Assembly: GCF_001884065.1 (NCBI RefSeq)
Contig: NZ_MACH01000054.1
Coordinates: 248,001-312,000 of the forward strand
DNA from: Bacillus proteolyticus
GTDB lineage: Bacteria; Bacillota; Bacilli; Bacillales; Bacillaceae_G
Direction of reading: 5' to 3'
Length of the DNA: 64,000 nucleotides
Below, piece after piece: positions 59,635 through 64,000 of this stretch (within the stretch, counting starts at the first letter, position 1; each line of letters starts with the position of its first letter). The translations under genes were made by a program, and so were the position numbers. Under the pieces are notes generated by a model, which saw nothing but the letters and a program-made list of their open reading frames with translations, was not told where the DNA came from and did no database searches.

Positions 59635-60921
59635 ATGGTAGCCGAAAAGGGAACTCAAACGAAAACACAACAACAAGGGGAACAACATTTTGAATTGTTA
59701 AATTCAACACAAATTGTAATTAATGAAGCATTAGAAAAATTGGGTTATCCAAACGAAGTATATGAATTATTGAAAGAACCAATTCGTATGATGACAGTGA
59801 AAATTCCAGTTCGTATGGATGACGGGACTGTTAAAATATTTACAGGATATCGTGCACAACATAATGATGCTGTTGGTCCAACGAAAGGCGGAATTCGCTT
59901 CCATCCAAACGTAACAGAAAATGAAGTGAAAGCACTTTCTATTTGGATGAGTTTAAAATGTGGTATTGTTGATTTACCATACGGTGGAGGTAAAGGTGGA
60001 ATCATTTGTGACCCACGTGAGATGTCTTTCCGTGAATTAGAAAGATTAAGCCGCGGTTATGTACGAGCAATTAGCCAAATTGTTGGTCCGACAAAAGATA
60101 TTCCGGCTCCAGATGTATTTACAAACTCACAAATTATGGCATGGATGATGGATGAGTATAGCCGTATCGATGAATTTAATTCACCAGGATTTATTACAGG
60201 TAAACCACTTGTATTAGGTGGATCACACGGACGTGAAACAGCGACTGCAAAAGGTGTAACAATTTGTATTCGTGAAGCTGCGAAAAAACGTGACATTGAT
60301 ATTAAAGGTGCACGCGTTGTTGTTCAAGGATTTGGTAACGCGGGTAGCTTCTTAGCTAAATTTATGCATGATGCAGGCGCGAAAGTAATTGCAATTTCAG
60401 ATGCTTATGGCGCATTACATGATCCAAATGGATTAGATATTGACTACTTACTAGATCGTCGCGATAGCTTCGGTACTGTAACAAAACTATTTAATAATAC
60501 AATTTCAAACAAAGAACTATTAGAACTTGATTGCGACATTTTAGTTCCAGCTGCAATTGAGAACCAAATTACAGAAGAAAATGCTGATAAGATTAAAGCG
60601 AAAATTGTGGTTGAAGCTGCAAATGGCCCAACTACATTAGAAGCAACAAAAATCTTAACAGATCGTGGTATTTTACTTGTTCCAGACGTATTAGCAAGTG
60701 CTGGTGGCGTTACAGTATCTTACTTTGAGTGGGTACAAAATAACCAAGGTTACTACTGGACTGAGGAAGAAGTAGAACAACGTTTAGAAAAAGTAATGGT
60801 AAGATCATTCGATTCAATTTATGAAACATCACAAGTTCGTAAAGTAAACATGCGCTTAGCTGCATACATGGTTGGTGTTCGTAAAATGGCTGAGGCTAGT
60901 CGCTTCAGAGGTTGGGTATAA
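59635..60921 (+). CDS. gudB: NAD-specific glutamate dehydrogenase GudB
   Basis: The protein has 428 residues. It shows the active-site region GYRAQHNDAVGPTKGGIRFHP, the catalytic Lys area MSLKCGIVDLPYGGGKGGI and the Rossmann motif VVVQGFGNAGSFLAKFM. It oxidatively deaminates glutamate to 2-oxoglutarate. At FHPNVTENEVKALSIW there is no VKA triplication, so this is the active form, unlike the cryptic gudB of B. subtilis 168. Its position between mecB and ypdA supports gudB, while CcpA control resembles rocG. Confidence 0.93.
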   Translation: MVAEKGTQTKTQQQGEQHFELLNSTQIVINEALEKLGYPNEVYELLKEPIRMMTVKIPVRMDDGTVKIFTGYRAQHNDAVGPTKGGIRFHPNVTENEVKALSIWMSLKCGIVDLPYGGGKGGIICDPREMSFRELERLSRGYVRAISQIVGPTKDIPAPDVFTNSQIMAWMMDEYSRIDEFNSPGFITGKPLVLGGSHGRETATAKGVTICIREAAKKRDIDIKGARVVVQGFGNAGSFLAKFMHDAGAKVIAISDAYGALHDPNGLDIDYLLDRRDSFGTVTKLFNNTISNKELLELDCDILVPAAIENQITEENADKIKAKIVVEAANGPTTLEATKILTDRGILLVPDVLASAGGVTVSYFEWVQNNQGYYWTEEEVEQRLEKVMVRSFDSIYETSQVRKVNMRLAAYMVGVRKMAEASRFRGWV

Positions 60922-60937
60922 TATATAATGTTTTGAG

Positions 60938-60973
60938 AAAACGTGATTTCCTTTCGAGGGGATCACGTTTTTT
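60938..60973 (+). terminator. Terminator after gudB
   Basis: AAAACGTGAT and ATCACGTTTT form the outer stem, extended by CC/GG, with a T-run. Confidence 0.85.
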
Positions 60974-61002
60974 TGTTGAAGTATTAAATTGAGGTGTTGT
61001 AT

Positions 61003-61212
61003 ATGGAAAATGAAATGATGGAACGAGTAGAACAATTAGAAGAAAAGGTTAAGAGGTTAGAGGGAGAACTTGCAAGAACGATGGAAGCCAGAAAAACAAG
61101 TATCGTTCGGGTGTTCGGGGAAGGGTTACTGTTTTTAATATTTGGTTTGGTTGTAGTAGGGCCGATTATCGCCGTTGTAATCTCAATTCTTACTTGGCTT
61201 GCTGAAAAATAA
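61003..61212 (+). CDS. Small coiled-coil membrane protein
   Basis: The protein has 69 residues from ATG 61003, six bases behind GAGGTG. An N-terminal coiled coil (MMERVEQLEEKVKRLEGEL) is followed by one membrane helix (LLFLIFGLVVVGPIIAVVISI). No family recognised. Confidence 0.65.
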   Translation: MENEMMERVEQLEEKVKRLEGELARTMEARKTSIVRVFGEGLLFLIFGLVVVGPIIAVVISILTWLAEK

Positions 61213-61232
61213 AATAAAAACAAAAAGAACGC

Positions 61233-61261
61233 TTGTTCTGCACGAACAAACGTGCTATACT
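61233..61261 (+). promoter_or_regulatory. SOS-type promoter with LexA box
   Basis: TTGTTC (61233-61238), 17 bases, TATACT (61256-61261). The spacer contains CGAACAAACGTGCT (61243-61256), which fits the Bacillus LexA consensus CGAACRNRYGTTYC at 11 of 13 defined positions. Repressor binding there would block RNA polymerase. Confidence 0.6.
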
Positions 61262-61304
61262 CTCCTTAGATAAACAAAACGGAAATGATTTTAAGGAGAG
61301 ATAA

Positions 61305-61541
61305 ATGATGAAAATGACAGTAGACCAAAGAATTATGATGCCAGCGGATGTTGTAGAACGAGTGGAAGTATTACGAAACAAGCAAAGTAAGCGTGGCACA
61401 TTATTACAATCAGTAAATAAATTTTTCGGTTTAGATACGAAAGAAGATTGTGTTTGGTTTTACGGTTTTTATGGAGTGGCTGTAAGTATTTTATTATTTA
61501 TGGTATTCACATCAAATATTTTCGATTTTATCTTCGCATAA
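61305..61541 (+). CDS. Small membrane protein behind a LexA-type promoter
   Basis: The protein has 78 residues from ATG 61305 behind AAGGAGAGATAA. The first 55 are soluble and basic (MMPADVVERVEVLRNKQSKRG, LLQSVNKFFGLDTKED), and one helix (GVAVSILLFMVFTSNIFDF) ends the chain. It has no LysM domain, so it is not YneA. If LexA-controlled it would be a small SOS-induced membrane protein, a class that includes division inhibitors. The sequence alone gives no function. Confidence 0.7.
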   Translation: MMKMTVDQRIMMPADVVERVEVLRNKQSKRGTLLQSVNKFFGLDTKEDCVWFYGFYGVAVSILLFMVFTSNIFDFIFA

Positions 61542-61618
61542 GAAATATGCTATAAGGACATTGCTACCGAATACATATAAGGAAGTAAGGTAATCTTCTA
61601 AAGCGGGAGTTGGTAGTA

Positions 61619-62149
61619 ATGGCGATGTTTCCTATAGAGCGTAACTATATTGGATATGGAAGTTCACGACCGGGAATGCCTCTTTCTAAAGTAAGGTTTA
61701 TTGTAAGTCATGATACGGGGAATCCTGGTAGCAATGCGATAGGGAATCGAGATTACTTTAATGAAATACAACCGAAAGCTTCGGCGCATACATTTATAGA
61801 TGATAAAACGATATTGGAAATTATTCCTATAAATGAAGTTGCGTATCATGTTAGATATGGTGTGCCGACGGATAATGACTTATATGGTTATGATGCGAAT
61901 AAGGCTGCCATTGGGGTAGAACTTTGTTATGGCGGTGATGTTAACTTTTGGGAAGCATATACTCGTTTTACGTGGTATCATGCGTATTTATGCCAAAACT
62001 TCGGTTTGAATCCAAAAAAAGATATCGTATCACATAAAACATTGGATCCAGCTAGAAAGATTGATCCTGAGAATGTATTAGGGAAACAAGGTATTAAATT
62101 TCAGCAGTTTTTAGCAGATGTCTATCGGATGTATGTTTCGTTTAGATGA
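61619..62149 (+). CDS. N-acetylmuramoyl-L-alanine amidase (Amidase_2)
   Basis: The protein has 176 residues from ATG 61619, nine bases behind GGGAG. The zinc motifs are FIVSHDTGNPG (first His), SAHTFIDD and SHKTLDPARKIDPE (second His, Asp and Lys), and GVELCYGG supplies the conserved Glu. It cleaves the bond between MurNAc and L-Ala. There is no signal peptide or wall-binding domain, so it resembles the catalytic part of phage-derived amidases (XlyA/CwlA) left in the chromosome. A small hairpin follows. Confidence 0.9.
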   Translation: MAMFPIERNYIGYGSSRPGMPLSKVRFIVSHDTGNPGSNAIGNRDYFNEIQPKASAHTFIDDKTILEIIPINEVAYHVRYGVPTDNDLYGYDANKAAIGVELCYGGDVNFWEAYTRFTWYHAYLCQNFGLNPKKDIVSHKTLDPARKIDPENVLGKQGIKFQQFLADVYRMYVSFR

Positions 62150-62185
62150 CAAATATATGAAAAATGAATACAATAAAGATAGGTG

Positions 62186-62209
62186 CCTACTGCTGTAAGT
62201 AGGTTTTTT
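62186..62209 (+). terminator. Terminator after the amidase gene
   Basis: CCTAC and GTAGG arms with seven T. The stem is short. Confidence 0.55.
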
Positions 62210-62259
62210 CTTGTTTATATAAAATAGAGCAGAGGTAGAAGACTAGGAGTGAACTGAGT

Positions 62260-63240
62260 ATGCAAAAAGAGACAGTTATTATTATCGGAGGCGGTCCATG
62301 CGGATTAGCAGCAGCGATTTCGTTGCAAAAAGAGGGGTTAAATCCGTTAGTAATCGAAAAAGGAAACATTGTAAATGCAATTTATAATTATCCAACTCAC
62401 CAAACATTTTTCTCCTCTAGTGAAAAATTAGAAATTGGTGAAGTGGCTTTTATTACAGAAAATCGTAAGCCATTTCGTAATCAAGCGCTTGCGTATTATC
62501 GTGAAGTAGTAAAGCGTAAATCTGTACGTGTAAATGCATTTGAACGAGTGGAACAAGTTCAAAAAGATGGTGATGTTTTTAAAGTTGAAACGACGAAGCG
62601 TGACGGAAACAAAGAAATATATGTGGCAAAATACATTGTTGTCGCAACTGGATATTATGATAATCCGAATTATATGAATGTACCTGGTGAGAAACTTGAG
62701 AAAGTAGCTCATTATTTCAAAGAAGGACATCCTTATTTTGATCGAGATGTCGTTGTAATAGGTGGTAAAAATTCAAGTGTAGATGCGGCGTTAGAGCTTG
62801 TTAAATCGGGTGCACGTGTAACAGTTCTATACCGTGGTGGGGAATACTCGCCAAGTATTAAGCCGTGGATTTTGCCGGAATTTGAGGCGTTAGTACGAAA
62901 TGGGACAATTCAAATGCATTTCCATGCGCATGTAAAAGAAATTACTGAGCATACGTTGACGTATACAGTAGATGGTGAAGCAAATACAATTCAAAACGAT
63001 TTTGTATTTGCTATGACGGGTTACCATCCAGACCACAATTTCTTAACAAAAATGGGAGTTCTGATTGATGAAGCAACAGGGCGTCCGATTTATACAGAGG
63101 GTAGTATGGAAACAAACGCTGAAAATATTTTTATTGCAGGTGTAATTGCTGCGGGGAATAACGCAAATGAAATATTTATCGAGAACGGTAGATTCCATGG
63201 AGATGCGATTGCGCACACCATTGCATCAAGAGGAGAATAA
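62260..63240 (+). CDS. ypdA: Bacillithiol-disulfide reductase YpdA (Bdr)
   Basis: The protein has 326 residues. The FAD motif is VIIIGGGPCGLAAAIS, with Cys 14 as the single active-site cysteine of YpdA enzymes. The NADPH motif is VVIGGKNSSVDAALELVKSGA. The C-terminus has FIAGVIAAGNNANEIFIENG. It reduces bacillithiol disulfide with NADPH and replaces glutathione reductase in Bacillus. It follows gudB-region genes as in B. subtilis. Confidence 0.93.
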   Translation: MQKETVIIIGGGPCGLAAAISLQKEGLNPLVIEKGNIVNAIYNYPTHQTFFSSSEKLEIGEVAFITENRKPFRNQALAYYREVVKRKSVRVNAFERVEQVQKDGDVFKVETTKRDGNKEIYVAKYIVVATGYYDNPNYMNVPGEKLEKVAHYFKEGHPYFDRDVVVIGGKNSSVDAALELVKSGARVTVLYRGGEYSPSIKPWILPEFEALVRNGTIQMHFHAHVKEITEHTLTYTVDGEANTIQNDFVFAMTGYHPDHNFLTKMGVLIDEATGRPIYTEGSMETNAENIFIAGVIAAGNNANEIFIENGRFHGDAIAHTIASRGE

Positions 63241-63275
63241 AAAGCAGCTGTCGAAAAACTCGACAGCTGCTTTTT
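63240..63275. terminator. Bidirectional terminator between ypdA and ansA
   Basis: AAAGCAGCTGTCGA and TCGACAGCTGCTTT are exact arms with T-runs. Confidence 0.88.
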
Positions 63276-64000
63276 TAATCGTGCATATACATATTTTGGA
63301 TTGTTTCGTGAGAGTTTGTATTCTCTAATGCGACTAACAATTTAATACGTGCCTTTTGAGCGTTTAAACCGTATGTGAATATAACACCCATATCTTTTAG
63401 TTGTTTGCCCCCGCCTTCATACGAATATACATCTTGAACGATACCGTTGAAACAGCGAGACACTAATACAACAGGAATTCCTTTGCTTATTAACCGTTCT
63501 AAACTAGGAAGTGTTCGTGGAGGTAAATTACCTTGTCCAAGTGCTTCAATAACAATTCCGTCTACTGGTAGTGTTTCGATTGCTGATAATAATGTATCAT
63601 CCATACCTGCGTATGCTTTTAGAACGACAACGTTTTTAGAAATCTGTCGTACTGCGCATGTTTCGTGATGCACTAAAGCATGATGGAAAACAACACCGCG
63701 TTTTGTTACCATGCCAATTGGTCCGTACTGTGGACTTTGGAATGTCGCGACATTACTTGTGTGCGTTTTTGTTACATTTGTAGCGCAATGTATTTCATCA
63801 TTTAATACGACTAAAACACCTTTTTCAGCAGCTTCATTACTGCTAGCAACTTTTACAGCTGATAAGAAATTATATAGACCATCAGCACCTAATTCATTAC
63901 TAGAACGCATTGCTCCTGTCACAATGATTGGGATGGTTGCTTGAACTGTTAAATCAAGAAAATAAGCTGTCTCTTCTAATGTATCGGTACCATGCGTAAT
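63275..64000 (-). CDS. ansA: L-asparaginase, type I (5' end beyond the window)
   Basis: The last 241 codons are present. The visible part starts ITHGTDTLEETAYF, the conserved second active-site motif (Thr and Asp), followed by IPIIVTGAMRSSNELGADG and IVIEALGQGNLPP. It hydrolyses L-asparagine to aspartate and ammonia. The N-terminal nucleophile Thr lies outside the window. It is convergent with ypdA. Confidence 0.92.
   Translation of the reverse strand: MTHGTDTLEETAYFLDLTVQATIPIIVTGAMRSSNELGADGLYNFLSAVKVASSNEAAEKGVLVVLNDEIHCATNVTKTHTSNVATFQSPQYGPIGMVTKRGVVFHHALVHHETCAVRQISKNVVVLKAYAGMDDTLLSAIETLPVDGIVIEALGQGNLPPRTLPSLERLISKGIPVVLVSRCFNGIVQDVYSYEGGGKQLKDMGVIFTYGLNAQKARIKLLVALENTNSHETIQNMYMHD

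Overview
The window reads as a chromosomal segment of a Bacillus cereus group bacterium (B. cereus / B. anthracis / B. thuringiensis type). Evidence seen: AT-rich DNA, strong AAGGAGG ribosome sites with frequent TTG starts, T-box, S-box and FMN leaders, Bacillus-type Fur, Fnr, CcpA and LexA sites, a BclA/ExsJ-type collagen-like gene, repeats resembling the bcr family, and a Bacillus gene order ypuI-dacB-spmA-spmB-rluB-resABCDE followed by ribU-fer-ypbB-recS-ypbD-ypbE-ypbG-mecB-gudB-ypdA. Nearly everything is core chromosome. There is no prophage, complete insertion sequence, CRISPR array, tRNA or rRNA.

Layout. 1-263: 3' end of a precorrin-2 dehydrogenase-like gene. 264-7660: nutrient uptake, namely an NSS amino-acid symporter behind a T-box, an M23 envelope peptidase, a glutamate/dicarboxylate symporter, a DUF402 protein and a MetT-type methionine transporter behind a SAM riboswitch. 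7700-11470: a lia-type envelope-stress locus (small membrane protein, LiaH/PspA, LiaF, LiaS, LiaR) with a likely LiaR operator. 11475-17971: BrnQ with an isoleucine T-box, a methyltransferase, a lipoprotein, an M50 protease and small membrane proteins. 18086-19913: flavohaemoglobin with an Fnr box, convergent with a Crp/Fnr-type regulator. 20084-23153: a TauE permease and the Pit/DUF47 phosphate pair. 23465-25507: a class A penicillin-binding protein. 26281-27196: a broken collagen-like exosporium gene. 27456-33626: two orphan sensor kinases, a DUF72 protein, a Fur-controlled candidate small RNA (FsrA-like), a YoeC-like recombinase remnant and deoD. 33802-37189: an exported protein and mprF.

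37376-49012: two small cytosolic proteins, an extended Fe/Mn superoxide dismutase, the sporulation cortex set dacB-spmA-spmB, rluB, and the cytochrome c maturation and redox-signalling set resABC-resDE. 49149-52414: cobalamin adenosyltransferase, an M23-LysM peptidase, a membrane protein, and ribU behind an FMN riboswitch. 52692-59278: Fur-controlled ferredoxin, ypbB-recS-ypbD-ypbE, a phosphoesterase, a MerR regulator with a degenerate B12 domain, and mecB. 59494-64000: gudB with a CcpA site, an SOS-type promoter driving a small membrane protein, an amidase, ypdA and the 3' part of an asparaginase gene.

Themes that tie genes together: (a) RNA leaders control nutrient transporters (T-box twice, SAM, FMN). 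(b) Iron: a Fur-box promoter drives a roughly 105-nt RNA with C-rich seeds complementary to the ribosome sites of the 4098 transporter and resA, and a second Fur-box promoter drives fer. (c) Redox and nitric oxide: hmp with an Fnr box, the res genes, superoxide dismutase and bacillithiol-disulfide reductase. (d) Cell envelope and sporulation: lia, the penicillin-binding protein, mprF, M23 and amidase enzymes, dacB/spmAB and PAS kinases.

All function calls come from reading the translated sequences and recalling families. No database search was possible.
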